Shown piece by piece: positions 46,640-54,781 of a stretch of 64,000 bases of DNA. The DNA comes from Corynebacterium terpenotabidum Y-11. GTDB taxonomy: Bacteria; Actinomycetota; Actinomycetes; Mycobacteriales; Mycobacteriaceae. Where the stretch lies: NCBI RefSeq assembly GCF_000418365.1, contig NC_021663.1, positions 1,984,001 through 2,048,000 of the forward strand, given 5' to 3'. The stretch's first letter is position 1. The number at the start of each line of letters is the position of its first letter. The notes under the pieces are model-generated. The model was given only the letters and a program-made list of their open reading frames with translations. It made no database searches and was not told the origin of the DNA. Made by a program: the position numbers and the translations under genes.

Positions 46640-47134
46640 ATGACAGAACAGGCCACCTCCCGCCCCGGCGGCTTCGGCGCGGTCCGGGCGGCCCACCGCG
46701 ACCCCCGTGGACGCGGGCTGCGCGGCATCCTCATGCCGGACCTCCCCCGGCACCGCACCCGCTCCGAACAGTTCGACGCCGCCGTGCTCGATGTCTACGC
46801 GAATGTCCTCGACCGTTTCGGGGACCGCCTCGACGGGCTGGACATTGCCGTCGACATGATTCCCCGGATGAGGATGGATGCTTCCATCGCACAGTGGTCC
46901 GACGAGGTCGCCGCCGATGGTCCGGTCCCGCTCGGCCGGCTTGTCCCGGTCGGTGTGGACGCGGATGGGGCACCCACCCGGCCCCGCCTGATCGTCTTCC
47001 GGCGTCCGGTGGAGGAACGCTCCACCGACCGGGCGGAGCTGGAGCAGTGGCTGCGGTACGTTATCGCGACCCTCGTCGCCACCTACCTCAACGTGACCCC
47101 GGATCTCGTCGACCCAGGTTTCGACTGGGACTGA
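46640..47134 (+). CDS. Metallopeptidase-family (DUF1025-type, Rv3259-like) protein lacking the HExxH motif
   Basis: 164 residues. The pattern RSEQFDAAVLDVYANVLDRFGDRLDGLDIAVDMIP (in parts), PRLIVFRRPVEERS and the end LVDPGFDWD identify the actinobacterial zincin-like family. At the position of the zinc motif the sequence is VIATLVATYLNVTPD, with no His or Glu, so it cannot be an active metallopeptidase. Likely structural or regulatory. Flanked by DUF3499 and whcD exactly as Rv3259 is. Start 7 nt after TACGAT, probably leaderless. Confidence 0.8.
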   Translation: MTEQATSRPGGFGAVRAAHRDPRGRGLRGILMPDLPRHRTRSEQFDAAVLDVYANVLDRFGDRLDGLDIAVDMIPRMRMDASIAQWSDEVAADGPVPLGRLVPVGVDADGAPTRPRLIVFRRPVEERSTDRAELEQWLRYVIATLVATYLNVTPDLVDPGFDWD

Positions 47135-47141
47135 CTCCGCG

Positions 47142-47504
47142 CTAACCGAGCCGCTTCTTCAGGCGTCGCCGCTCACGCTCCGACAGGCCGCCCCATATCC
47201 CGAAGCGTTCATCGTGCGCGAGGGCATATTCCAGGCACTCGTCACGCACGCCGCAGGCCCGGCAGATGCGCTTGGCCTCGCGGGTCGAACCGCCCTTCTC
47301 CGGGAAGAACGCCTCCGGGTCGGTCTGAGCGCACAGCGCCTGCTCCTGCCACTCCTGCTCAACCTTCTCGTAGAAGGCATCGAAATCGGAGGTGAGATCG
47401 GACCGGCCGGGGTCGACTGCCATCGAGCCCTCTGCCATCGGTACGGGGAAAATGCCGGGATCAGCGTCGCGGTAGTCATCAGTTGTGTCGTCTGTGGTGG
47501 CCAC
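47142..47504 (-). CDS. whcD: WhiB-family regulator WhcD (WhiB2 type, septation)
   Basis: 120 residues. Cluster ligands: Cys in ALCAQTDPEAFFP, then CRACGVRDEC, followed by GIWGGLSERERRRLKKRLG. The WhiB2/WhcD/WhmD group controls septum formation and cell division. AAGGAGG lies 4 nt before GTG 47504; ATG 47438 would also give an intact domain, so the first about 22 acidic residues are uncertain. The long upstream region contains a good promoter and candidate MtrA boxes. Confidence 0.9.
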   Translation of the reverse strand: MATTDDTTDDYRDADPGIFPVPMAEGSMAVDPGRSDLTSDFDAFYEKVEQEWQEQALCAQTDPEAFFPEKGGSTREAKRICRACGVRDECLEYALAHDERFGIWGGLSERERRRLKKRLG

Positions 47505-47590
47505 GCCGCCTCCTTCCGTTGTCGGTTCCCCGTCGGTACGATCTCCGGCCGAAGGCAGGTGGCCGGTGCTCGCATATCTGTACTCCCCAG

Positions 47591-47620
47591 AGATTACACA
47601 TAGGGAATTACAGGTCTCAA
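47591..47620 (-). promoter_or_regulatory. Sigma-A type promoter of whcD
   Basis: On the minus strand TTGAGA (-35, 47615-47620) and TAATCT (-10, 47591-47596) are 18 nt apart. The leader to GTG 47504 is about 80 nt. Confidence 0.6.
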
Positions 47621-47641
47621 CCGTCCTGACCACCAGCGATC

Positions 47642-47659
47642 GTCACATCAGTCACAACA
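47642..47659 (+). promoter_or_regulatory. Tandem 9-mers GTCACATCA GTCACAACA, candidate MtrA box
   Basis: Two 9-bp units with identical GTCACA cores, a third degenerate unit (GCCACAGTG) following. Tandem GTCACA 9-mers are the described MtrA target in M. tuberculosis. The pair lies about 65 bp before the predicted whcD start. Confidence 0.5.
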
Positions 47660-47701
47660 GCCACAGTGCTCACGCGGGCTGAGACCCCTTCACAAATTCG
47701 C

Positions 47702-47787
47702 ACCACGATATGGGCGTCTTCTGCGCAACCCGACCACAAGATATGGCCACCGGAACCCCTTTTCGGGGCAGTGACCACAATATGTTG
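47702..47787. repeat. Three phased CCAC(A)ATATG-type motifs
   Basis: Motif copies at 47702 (CCACGATATGGG), 47733 (CCACAAGATATGGCC) and 47774 (CCACAATATGTTG), spaced 31 and 41 bp, close to three and four helical turns. Likely regulator binding sites; regulator unknown. Confidence 0.5.
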
Positions 47788-47805
47788 AAAAAATTTCTGT
47801 TCGGG

Positions 47806-48897
47806 TCAGATGTCCGGGGAGAACCGCAGGCCACCATCGGGGATCTGCACCCCCGGCCAAACCCGCGCACCGCCGATGAGCTCACACCGGGCGCCGATTA
47901 CGGCACCTTCCCCCACCACCGCGTCGGTCAGCTGGGCCCGGGCACCGATCCGAGCACCGGCCGCGATCACACACCGCTCCACCGTGGCCCCGGGCTCGAT
48001 AACCACGCCCTCCAGGATCACGGAGGTATCCACCCGGGCACCCGCACCGATCTCCGCGCCACGGCCCACCACCGTGCCCCCGAGCAGCAGCACTCCGCCG
48101 GCGACCCCCGCCGAAGGGTCCACCAGCGCCTCGCCGTGGCGTCCCGCAATCAACGGTGACGGAGCGATACCCCGTACCAGGTCCGAGGAGCCGCGGACGA
48201 AGTCCGCCGGCGTCCCCAGGTCACGCCAGTACGCCTGATCCACATGACCGTAGACACGGGCGTCCCGCTCCAGCAGTGCCGGGAACACCTCACGCTCCAC
48301 CGACACCACCTTGTCCGCCGGGATCTCCGCGATGACGCTGCGCTGGAAGACGTAGCATCCGGCGTTGATCTGGTCCGTCGGCGGATCCTCGGTCTTCTCC
48401 AGGAAATCCGTGACGCGACCGTCGGCGTCCGTCGGCACGCAACCGAAGGCCCGCGGATCAGCGACCTGCAGCAGATGCAGCGTCACCTCCGCATCATTGT
48501 CGACATGGGTGCGCAGCACCGCCTCCAGGTCCGTCCCACCGAGCACGTCGCCGTTGAACACCATCGCCCGCTCATGGCGCAGATGGTCCAGGACGTTCCG
48601 GATACCGCCGCCGGTGCCCAGCGGCTGGTCCTCGACCACGTACTCGATCTCCAGGCCGAGGTCGTGGCCGTCACCGAAGAACTCCTCGAAGAACTCCGCC
48701 TTGAACGACGTCCCCAGCACAACGTGGGTCATCCCGGCTTCCCGGATCCGGGCCAGCAGGTGCTGCAGGAACGGGTAACCCGCCACCGGCAGCATCGGCT
48801 TCGGGATGGTGTTGGTCAGCGGACGCAGGCGCGTCCCCTTTCCACCGACGAGGATCACGGCATCGGTGCACGCAGCGAGGGAGCGGGTGTCGGTCAT
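47806..48897 (-). CDS. manC: Mannose-1-phosphate guanylyltransferase-type NDP-sugar pyrophosphorylase
   Basis: 363 residues. Nucleotidyltransferase domain with GGKGTRLRPLT, KPMLPVAGYPF, GTGGGIRNVL and FNGDVL, then a left-handed beta-helix of hexapeptide repeats (VIEPGATVERCVIAAGARIGARAQL, in parts). By synteny with Rv3264c it makes GDP-mannose from mannose-1-phosphate and GTP; substrate specificity cannot be proven from sequence (UDP-glucose or dTDP-glucose enzymes look similar). Preceded by an unusual 10-bp tandem repeat. Confidence 0.88.
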   Translation of the reverse strand: MTDTRSLAACTDAVILVGGKGTRLRPLTNTIPKPMLPVAGYPFLQHLLARIREAGMTHVVLGTSFKAEFFEEFFGDGHDLGLEIEYVVEDQPLGTGGGIRNVLDHLRHERAMVFNGDVLGGTDLEAVLRTHVDNDAEVTLHLLQVADPRAFGCVPTDADGRVTDFLEKTEDPPTDQINAGCYVFQRSVIAEIPADKVVSVEREVFPALLERDARVYGHVDQAYWRDLGTPADFVRGSSDLVRGIAPSPLIAGRHGEALVDPSAGVAGGVLLLGGTVVGRGAEIGAGARVDTSVILEGVVIEPGATVERCVIAAGARIGARAQLTDAVVGEGAVIGARCELIGGARVWPGVQIPDGGLRFSPDI

Positions 48898-48928
48898 CGC
48901 GGAATCTCTTCTTTCACTGTTGTCCAGA

Positions 48929-48968
48929 GTGGTCGAGGGTGGTCGAGGGTGGTCGAAGGTGGTCGAGG
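48929..48968. repeat. Four tandem 10-bp repeats GTGGTCGAGG upstream of manC
   Basis: Four head-to-tail copies, the third with one change (GTGGTCGAAG), plus a partial copy after a gap (near 48973). Located between wbbL and the manC start, so in the presumed manC promoter region. The 10-bp period places all copies on one face of the helix. Confidence 0.85.
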
Positions 48969-49007
48969 GTGACGGTGGTCGATCCGGTCAAGAGCGTACC
49001 TGGCAGA

Positions 49008-49904
49008 TCACGCGTCGTGACGACGCAACGCCCGCCGGGCCAGCAGGAGAGTCACCGCCCCACGGATCTTCAGACCGGCCCACAGCACCCACCGCACCGG
49101 CGCCTGCCACCATGCCGACAGGCGGTCCGCCTGGAACCGGTAGGCGCTGTCGTGGTGGGCCGGCACGGTGATCTCCGGATGCTTCGACGCCGAGTGCCCC
49201 TGCGCATGGGCGATTTCTGCGGCCGGGGTGAAGATGTTCTCCCAGCCCGCCCGACCCAGCCGGTCGCCGAGATCCACGTCCTCCATGTACATGAAGTACC
49301 GCTCATCGAACCCGTCGACGGCATCGAAGGCCTCCCAGCGCAGCAACTGGCACGAACCCGACAACCACCCGGACGTCCGTTCGCGGGACATGTCCGCGTC
49401 GTCCCGGTACCGGCGACTGAAGGGGTTGTTCCGCCACACCGGGCCGAGGACCGCATGCCCGATCCCGGAGACCAGCCGCGGCACCGACCGCGCCGACGGA
49501 TACGCCGACCCGTCCGGCTCACGGATCAGCGGGCCCACCGCCCCGGCACGCGGGTGCCGCCGCGCTGCGGCGATCATCTCGTCGACCGATCCGGGCCGGA
49601 AGACCACGTCCGGGTTGACGATGAGCAGGAACTCCCCGTCGATCTCCCCGGCATCCCGCCGCGCCCGGACCGCGTCGATCCCCCGGTTCATCCCCGCCCC
49701 GTAGCCGATGTTCCCGCCGGTGGGCAGCAGTTCGGCGAAGTCGTAGGTCGCCGCCGCAGCCTCCGGGGCACCGTCGGTCGAGCCATTGTCGGCCATGACG
49801 ACGACGGCACCGCGGGCGGTGGCCGCCGGGACCGACTCGAGGAACCGGACGATGTGCTCACCCGGGGAATAGGTGACGGTGATGATCGCGAGAGGTTTGT
49901 CCAC
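49008..49904 (-). CDS. wbbL: Rhamnosyltransferase WbbL (arabinogalactan linker)
   Basis: 298 residues, GT2 family. GT-A fold with IITVTYSPGEH, MADNGSTDGAPE, GGNIGYGAGMNRGI, NPDVVF and FDERYFMYMEDVDLGDRL. WbbL adds L-rhamnose from dTDP-rhamnose to GlcNAc-PP-decaprenyl, making the linker unit between peptidoglycan and arabinogalactan; it is essential in mycobacteria. GTG start 11 nt after rmlD, the rhamnose donor enzyme. Cytoplasmic membrane face. Confidence 0.93.
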   Translation of the reverse strand: MDKPLAIITVTYSPGEHIVRFLESVPAATARGAVVVMADNGSTDGAPEAAAATYDFAELLPTGGNIGYGAGMNRGIDAVRARRDAGEIDGEFLLIVNPDVVFRPGSVDEMIAAARRHPRAGAVGPLIREPDGSAYPSARSVPRLVSGIGHAVLGPVWRNNPFSRRYRDDADMSRERTSGWLSGSCQLLRWEAFDAVDGFDERYFMYMEDVDLGDRLGRAGWENIFTPAAEIAHAQGHSASKHPEITVPAHHDSAYRFQADRLSAWWQAPVRWVLWAGLKIRGAVTLLLARRALRRHDA

Positions 49905-49915
49905 GACCGCACAGC

Positions 49916-50797
49916 CTAGTCGACCGGGGCGACGCCTCCGCCCAGCCCGCGCCGCAGCGCCTTGGTCCACGACGGGGGTTCCCCTACCGCCGCCCGCCAC
50001 GCCGACAGATCCAGCACCGACCAGTCGGGGCGCCGGGCCGGCGACGGCCACTCGTCGCCGGTACAGGCCGCGACCCGCGCCGGATCGTGGCCCAGCACCG
50101 CGAAGACCTCCCGGGCGAGCCCGCACCAGGTCACCGGTGCGCCACTGTTCGTGTAGTGCAGGACCGGTGGCAGGACGCCGTCCGACTGTGAGAGTGCCCA
50201 CAGTCCCGCGGCGAGGTCGGGTGCGTAGGTCGGACGTCCTGTCTGGTCGTCCACGACCCGCGGATCCACCCCGCGGGCGGCGAGGTCCGCCATCGTCGTC
50301 ACGAAGTCGCGGCCCGGGGCGTGCGGGCCGGACCACACCCAGGCGGTGCGCACCACGGTCCCACCGCGGGCGAGGGTGGCGTCCTCCCCCGCCGCCTTGG
50401 TGAGCCCGTAGACGTTGAGCGGGTCGACCGCGTCATCCACCCGCCATTCCCGGCCCGGTACCGGGGGCACACCAGGAAAGACGTAGTCGGTGGAGATCTG
50501 CACGAAACGTGCCCCGACCTCGGCTGCGGCCTCCGCGAGGACGCCCGGCGCGACGGCGTTGACTGCCTCGACGGTCGAGCGGCACGCGGGATCCTCCGCC
50601 GCATCGACCGCGGTGTACGCCGCGGCGTTAACCACCGTGCCCGCCCCGGTGAACAGGCGCAGCGCCGCCTCGCGCAGGGCACCCGGCGGTGCGGTCAGAT
50701 CCAACCTGTCGCGGGTCACCCCGACCGCCCCGAGCGCGAGGAGTTCGCGACCCACCTGTCCGGCCGCGCCGGTGACCACCGTCCTGTGCTCTGTCAT
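49916..50797 (-). CDS. rmlD: dTDP-4-dehydrorhamnose reductase
   Basis: 293 residues, SDR fold. NADPH loop GAAGQVGRELL, VVNAAAYTAVDAAE, QISTDYVFPG and catalytic YGLTKAAGE. Last step of dTDP-L-rhamnose synthesis, directly upstream of wbbL, which uses the product. Start at ATG 50797, 7 nt after TACGAT; an in-frame ATG at 50806 overlaps the box, so the downstream one is used. Divergent from lcpA. Confidence 0.94.
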   Translation of the reverse strand: MTEHRTVVTGAAGQVGRELLALGAVGVTRDRLDLTAPPGALREAALRLFTGAGTVVNAAAYTAVDAAEDPACRSTVEAVNAVAPGVLAEAAAEVGARFVQISTDYVFPGVPPVPGREWRVDDAVDPLNVYGLTKAAGEDATLARGGTVVRTAWVWSGPHAPGRDFVTTMADLAARGVDPRVVDDQTGRPTYAPDLAAGLWALSQSDGVLPPVLHYTNSGAPVTWCGLAREVFAVLGHDPARVAACTGDEWPSPARRPDWSVLDLSAWRAAVGEPPSWTKALRRGLGGGVAPVD

Positions 50798-50804
50798 GGG
50801 CGCC

Positions 50805-50810
50805 ATCGTA
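50805..50810 (-). promoter_or_regulatory. -10 box TACGAT, leaderless-type promoter of rmlD-wbbL
   Basis: Minus-strand TACGAT ends 7 nt before ATG 50797, no Shine-Dalgarno. Confidence 0.5.
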
Positions 50811-50905
50811 GTCAGCGGCCGATCCGCGGCTGGCAGTTCGCTCTGCACACGCTGTCCGTCACCTGTCCGCCGCCTGTCCATGGCTGACCGACGGCCCGGT
50901 CTGCG

Positions 50906-50933
50906 TGGACATCGCGGCCGGGGATAGTAGAAT
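50906..50933 (+). promoter_or_regulatory. Sigma-A type promoter of lcpA
   Basis: TGGACA (50906-50911), 16-nt spacer, TAGAAT (50928-50933): the best promoter match in the window. Leader about 65 nt to ATG 51006. Confidence 0.65.
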
Positions 50934-51005
50934 TCCCGGCTGACTGTCCCTCCCCCGTATCCGCTCGACCCTCTGAGCTGGCCGCAGCGTGACGAAAGGT
51001 GATCC

Positions 51006-52865
51006 ATGAGCGACTCCGACCGACCCTCCCGACCCTCGCGGTCCCAGGACGGTCGCGGACGCCACGCACGCCCTGATGAGCGTCAACCCCGGCGCATCTA
51101 CGAGGCTCCCGAGGAATCGACCGCCTCCTCCCAGACCCAGCGCGGTGGGCGTACCACCGGGGAACCCGACCGGACCCCGCGCCGCTCGTCCGCATCCGCG
51201 TCCCCGTCCCGGGCGGCATCGACAACGGCATCGAGGACCGGAGCCGCCCGAGCCGCCGGCGTCACCGGAGCCACCGCCGGATCCGCCCGGCGACCCCGGT
51301 CCACCGGCCCGGCCGACTACCGGCAACTCGGACCGACCCCGGTGAAGATCGTGCTCAGCCTCATCGCCGTCCTCCTGCTCGTCGGCGGCGGCTACGGCTA
51401 CACCACCATCGGACGGCTCTCCGAGGACCTCACCCAGACCGGGAGCCTCAACCTCGGCGAACAGGCCGACGGTGCCACCGACATCCTGCTGGTCGGCCTC
51501 GACTCCCGGACGGACGCCCAGGGCAACCCGCTGTCCCAGGAGGAGATCGACATGCTGCGCGCCGGTGAGGAGGCCACCAGCAGTACGGACACGATGATCC
51601 TCATCCGCATCCCCAACGACGGATCCTCGGCCACCGCCGTCTCCCTGCCCCGTGACACCTACGTCGACGGCGGCCCCGAGCTAGGCAACACCAAGCTCAA
51701 CGCGGTCTACGGCACCACCAAGTTCCTCCGGCAGCAGGAGTTCGAGGAGGAGGCCCTCGCCAACGGCGTCGAGATCGACCAGGCCAGGATGGAGGAGGAA
51801 TCCACCCAGGCCGGTCGGGAAGCCCTCATCTCCACCATCGCCGACCTCACGGGCATCAGCGTGGACCACTACGCCGAGGTCGGTCTGCTCGGCTTCGTCC
51901 TGCTCACCGACGCTGTCGGCGGAGTGGACGTATGCCTGAACAACGCGGTGTACGAACCACTGTCCGGGGCGGACTTCCCCGCCGGTCTGCAGACTCTTGA
52001 CGGGCAGAACGCCCTCAGCTTCGTTCGTCAGCGCCATGACCTGCCCCGCGGCGACCTCGACCGGATCACCCGCCAGCAGGCCTACCTCGCCAGCCTGGCC
52101 AACAAGATCCTCAGCGCCAAGACCCTGTCCAGCCCGAGTCAGCTCAGCAAGCTCAATGAGGCGGTCGCCCGGTCGCTGACCATCGACTCCGGCTGGGACA
52201 TCATGGGTCTGGCCACCCAGATGCAGAATCTCACCGGCGGCAACGTCACCTTCCAGACCATTCCGGTGACCAGTATCGACGGAACCAGCGAGGACGGACA
52301 GTCCGTGGTGACGGTCGACAAGAAGCAGGTCCGCGCCTTCTTCGAGGAACTCTCCGGGGAGAGCGAGAGCGAGGACAGTTCGGACACCGGGACCACTGCC
52401 GAGGAGATCCCCGACTACGACCCCGCCGCATCCACCGTCTCCGTGCTCAACGCCTCCAGCGTGGACGGTCTGGCGTCCCGCGTCGGTGATCTCGTCGCCG
52501 GAGCAGGCTTCGCCATCGGTGAGGTCGGCAACCTGGAGGAGTCCGGCGTCTCCGAAAGCCAGGTGAACGTCGCGGACACCTCCGACCCCGCCGCCCGCGA
52601 TCTCGCGGAGAAGCTCGGTGGCCTGGCGGTCGTCGAAGACCCCAGCCTGGAGCCGGGCCAGATCAGCATCACCCTCTCCGGCACCTACACCGGCCCCGGC
52701 GCGACCGAGGACGACACCCGCACCCTCGACGGTGACTACAGCGACGACGGGTACAGCGACGACAGCTCCGACGTCCTCGGAACCCCCGGCACTATGGAAG
52801 ACACGACGTCCGAGCAGCAGGAGCCGATCTCGGCCGGGACCGACGGCCCCATGTGCGTGAACTGA
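51006..52865 (+). CDS. lcpA: LytR-CpsA-Psr family transferase LcpA with LytR_C domain
   Basis: 619 residues. A cytoplasmic Arg/Ser/Pro-rich N-terminus of about 110 residues and one membrane helix (VKIVLSLIAVLLLVGGGYGY) lead to the LCP catalytic domain. This has DILLVGLDSR, STDTMILIRI, SLPRDTYV, and FVRQRHDLPRGDLDRITRQQ. A C-terminal LytR_C domain (VSVLNASSVDGLASRVGDLV) completes it. LcpA attaches arabinogalactan to peptidoglycan in C. glutamicum. AAGGTG precedes the ATG. Adjacent to rmlD-wbbL, matching cg0847/cg0848 and Rv3267. Confidence 0.93.
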   Translation: MSDSDRPSRPSRSQDGRGRHARPDERQPRRIYEAPEESTASSQTQRGGRTTGEPDRTPRRSSASASPSRAASTTASRTGAARAAGVTGATAGSARRPRSTGPADYRQLGPTPVKIVLSLIAVLLLVGGGYGYTTIGRLSEDLTQTGSLNLGEQADGATDILLVGLDSRTDAQGNPLSQEEIDMLRAGEEATSSTDTMILIRIPNDGSSATAVSLPRDTYVDGGPELGNTKLNAVYGTTKFLRQQEFEEEALANGVEIDQARMEEESTQAGREALISTIADLTGISVDHYAEVGLLGFVLLTDAVGGVDVCLNNAVYEPLSGADFPAGLQTLDGQNALSFVRQRHDLPRGDLDRITRQQAYLASLANKILSAKTLSSPSQLSKLNEAVARSLTIDSGWDIMGLATQMQNLTGGNVTFQTIPVTSIDGTSEDGQSVVTVDKKQVRAFFEELSGESESEDSSDTGTTAEEIPDYDPAASTVSVLNASSVDGLASRVGDLVAGAGFAIGEVGNLEESGVSESQVNVADTSDPAARDLAEKLGGLAVVEDPSLEPGQISITLSGTYTGPGATEDDTRTLDGDYSDDGYSDDSSDVLGTPGTMEDTTSEQQEPISAGTDGPMCVN

Positions 52866-52881
52866 CCCGACTGCGGCAGGC

Positions 52882-54705
52882 TCAGATCCGCCCGGGGCGC
52901 TGGGACCACCGGGGCCACCGGCTGGTCAGCGCAGCACCGGCCCGGGCCCAGGCCTGCGGCACGGCGTCCGCGATACGCGACGCCGAGGTCGGGGCAAGGC
53001 CATCCGGGGTCTCCGCCGCCACCGCCGCCGCCAGTGCGTGCAGAGCCACCGCCTGAGCCGCCACCCCACCGGTGTCCCCGTGGCGGGCGGCCTGCTGCGC
53101 CATCAGCGCCCCGATGATCCCGGCGAGCACGTCCCCGGATCCCGGTGTCGCACCCCAGGACGTGCCGGCGTCGATACAGGTCACCGACTGCCCGGGGGCC
53201 GCCCGGTCCGCCACCACGGTGTGCCTGCCCTTGAGCAGCACCGCACAGTGCAGCGCCGCCCCCAGCGCCACCGCCGCACCGATACGGTCGGCGTCCGGGT
53301 CGGGGATCTCGACGCCGGAGCCGTCCCCGGCCACCGCCGCGGCGAGGCGGCGGAACTCCCCGGCGTGCGGGGTGAGCACCGTCGCCCGGTCGTCGCGACG
53401 ACCGGCAGCCCCTGGCGAGCGCTCGATGAGTGCCTCGCGCAGCTCCGGGTGCTCGGCGAGCACGGTGAGGGCATCGGCGTCGATGACCAACGGTTCGGGG
53501 CGGGCGAGCAGGACAGCGAGTTCCGCGGCCGCCGCCTCGTCAGTGCCCCGGCCGGGGCCCACGACCCAGGCCTGCACCCGCCCGGCGTCCGCCACCGACG
53601 GTGCCCAGACGACCTCCGGGGTGGCGCGGAGTACCTCCGGGGCGCCGGAACCGATATAGCGGACCATCGCACTGGTTGCCCGCACCGCACCGGTCGTCGC
53701 CAACACCGCCGCCCCCGGGTACCGGTCGGATCCGGCGCAGACGCCGACCACCCCACCGGTGTACTTGTCGTCGTCGGGGCCTGGTTCGGTCGGACCGCTG
53801 AGACGGGTGGCCGAGCGTCCCGGGGACACCAGTCCGGTCGCCGTCGCATCATACCTGCCCGCCAGATCGATCCCGCCGGCGGTGCAACGCGGATCGGGAG
53901 GGACGGTCACCGCCGTGGCGAGCCCGACATGGACCCCGGCATCCTTCCACCACCAGGCATCGAGTTTCTGCAGCTCGGTACCGATCGTGCCACCGGCGTC
54001 CACCCCGGGATCGGCGAGCAGCACCTGCCCGCAGTAGGCGCTGACGGCATGGGCACGCCGCCACCCGCCGAACGTCACGGTCACATCCGCGACCGCATGG
54101 GAGAGCACCGTCACCGGTTGCTCGTCGGACCGGTCCGTGACGGTCAGGGGTCCCGCAGTGGCGCCGGTGTCCGCATCCACCCCGGAGGGTACGTCGACGG
54201 CGAGCAGCGGGACCGTCCACCGGTCGGCAAGGGCGAGCACGAGCGCGGCGCGTTCATCCACCCCTCCGGCCCCACCCATCCCCAGCACCCCGTCGATGAG
54301 CAGCCGGTACGGTGCGGGCCCCCGGTTCCCGGGCACCTCCCCGTCGACAATGGTGCCCCCGGCGGCCTCAAACGCCGCCAGAGCCCGGGTGTGGACGCGT
54401 ACCTCGCCGGTGTCACGGTCCCGGCCGAGCAGGACCGCGTCCACCTCCCACCCGTCCATGCGGAGGTCACGGCCGGCGTAGAGGGCATCCCCACCATTGC
54501 CTCCGGCACCGACGGCGAGCAGGATCCGCTCCTGCTGCGCGCTGAAGGGCGGCCGCTGCAACATCATCCGGGCGGCGGCAGCGACGGCGGACGCGGCGGA
54601 CTGCATGAGTTCATCGGGGTGTGACTGGGCGTCCAGCAGGGGTTGTTCGGCCTGTCGGATCTGGGCGACGGTGAAAACGCTGGCGGTGTCCGTGGTGTGT
54701 CCCAT
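52882..54705 (-). CDS. nnr: Bifunctional NAD(P)HX epimerase / ADP-dependent dehydratase
   Basis: 607 residues. The N-terminal half is the epimerase (NnrE; GAGGNGGDALYAGRDL, DGVLGMGGAGG, VDVPSGVDADTG). The C-terminal half is the ribokinase-like dehydratase (NnrD; ending GSGDVLAGIIGAL with the nucleotide-site Asp). Repairs hydrated NADH and NADPH. Fusion of both activities is normal in bacteria. The insertion between the domains is rather long. ATG 54705 is 7 nt after TAGCGT, so probably leaderless. Convergent with lcpA. Confidence 0.92.
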   Translation of the reverse strand: MGHTTDTASVFTVAQIRQAEQPLLDAQSHPDELMQSAASAVAAAARMMLQRPPFSAQQERILLAVGAGGNGGDALYAGRDLRMDGWEVDAVLLGRDRDTGEVRVHTRALAAFEAAGGTIVDGEVPGNRGPAPYRLLIDGVLGMGGAGGVDERAALVLALADRWTVPLLAVDVPSGVDADTGATAGPLTVTDRSDEQPVTVLSHAVADVTVTFGGWRRAHAVSAYCGQVLLADPGVDAGGTIGTELQKLDAWWWKDAGVHVGLATAVTVPPDPRCTAGGIDLAGRYDATATGLVSPGRSATRLSGPTEPGPDDDKYTGGVVGVCAGSDRYPGAAVLATTGAVRATSAMVRYIGSGAPEVLRATPEVVWAPSVADAGRVQAWVVGPGRGTDEAAAAELAVLLARPEPLVIDADALTVLAEHPELREALIERSPGAAGRRDDRATVLTPHAGEFRRLAAAVAGDGSGVEIPDPDADRIGAAVALGAALHCAVLLKGRHTVVADRAAPGQSVTCIDAGTSWGATPGSGDVLAGIIGALMAQQAARHGDTGGVAAQAVALHALAAAVAAETPDGLAPTSASRIADAVPQAWARAGAALTSRWPRWSQRPGRI

Positions 54706-54712
54706 AGTCCCC

Positions 54713-54718
54713 ACGCTA
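54713..54718 (-). promoter_or_regulatory. -10 box TAGCGT, leaderless-type promoter of nnr
   Basis: Ends 7 nt before the nnr ATG on the minus strand; divergent from the vanZ box about 50 bp away. Confidence 0.45.
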
Positions 54719-54768
54719 CTGCCAGCGAATGTCATGCACTCCGGCGGCGAACTGCCATCCCCCACGGT

Positions 54769-54774
54769 TAGGGT
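54769..54774 (+). promoter_or_regulatory. -10 box TAGGGT, leaderless-type promoter of the vanZ gene
   Basis: TAGGGT ends 7 nt before ATG 54782. Confidence 0.45.
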
Positions 54775-54781
54775 GCAGGTC

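Larger units (their letters stand above)
47505..47805. other. 301-bp regulatory region upstream of whcD
   Basis: No coding signal. Holds the whcD promoter (47591-47620), tandem GTCACA repeats (47642-47659), three helically phased CCAC...ATATG motifs (47702-47787) and, at the far end, the 3' end of the manC-type gene. Confidence 0.6.
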
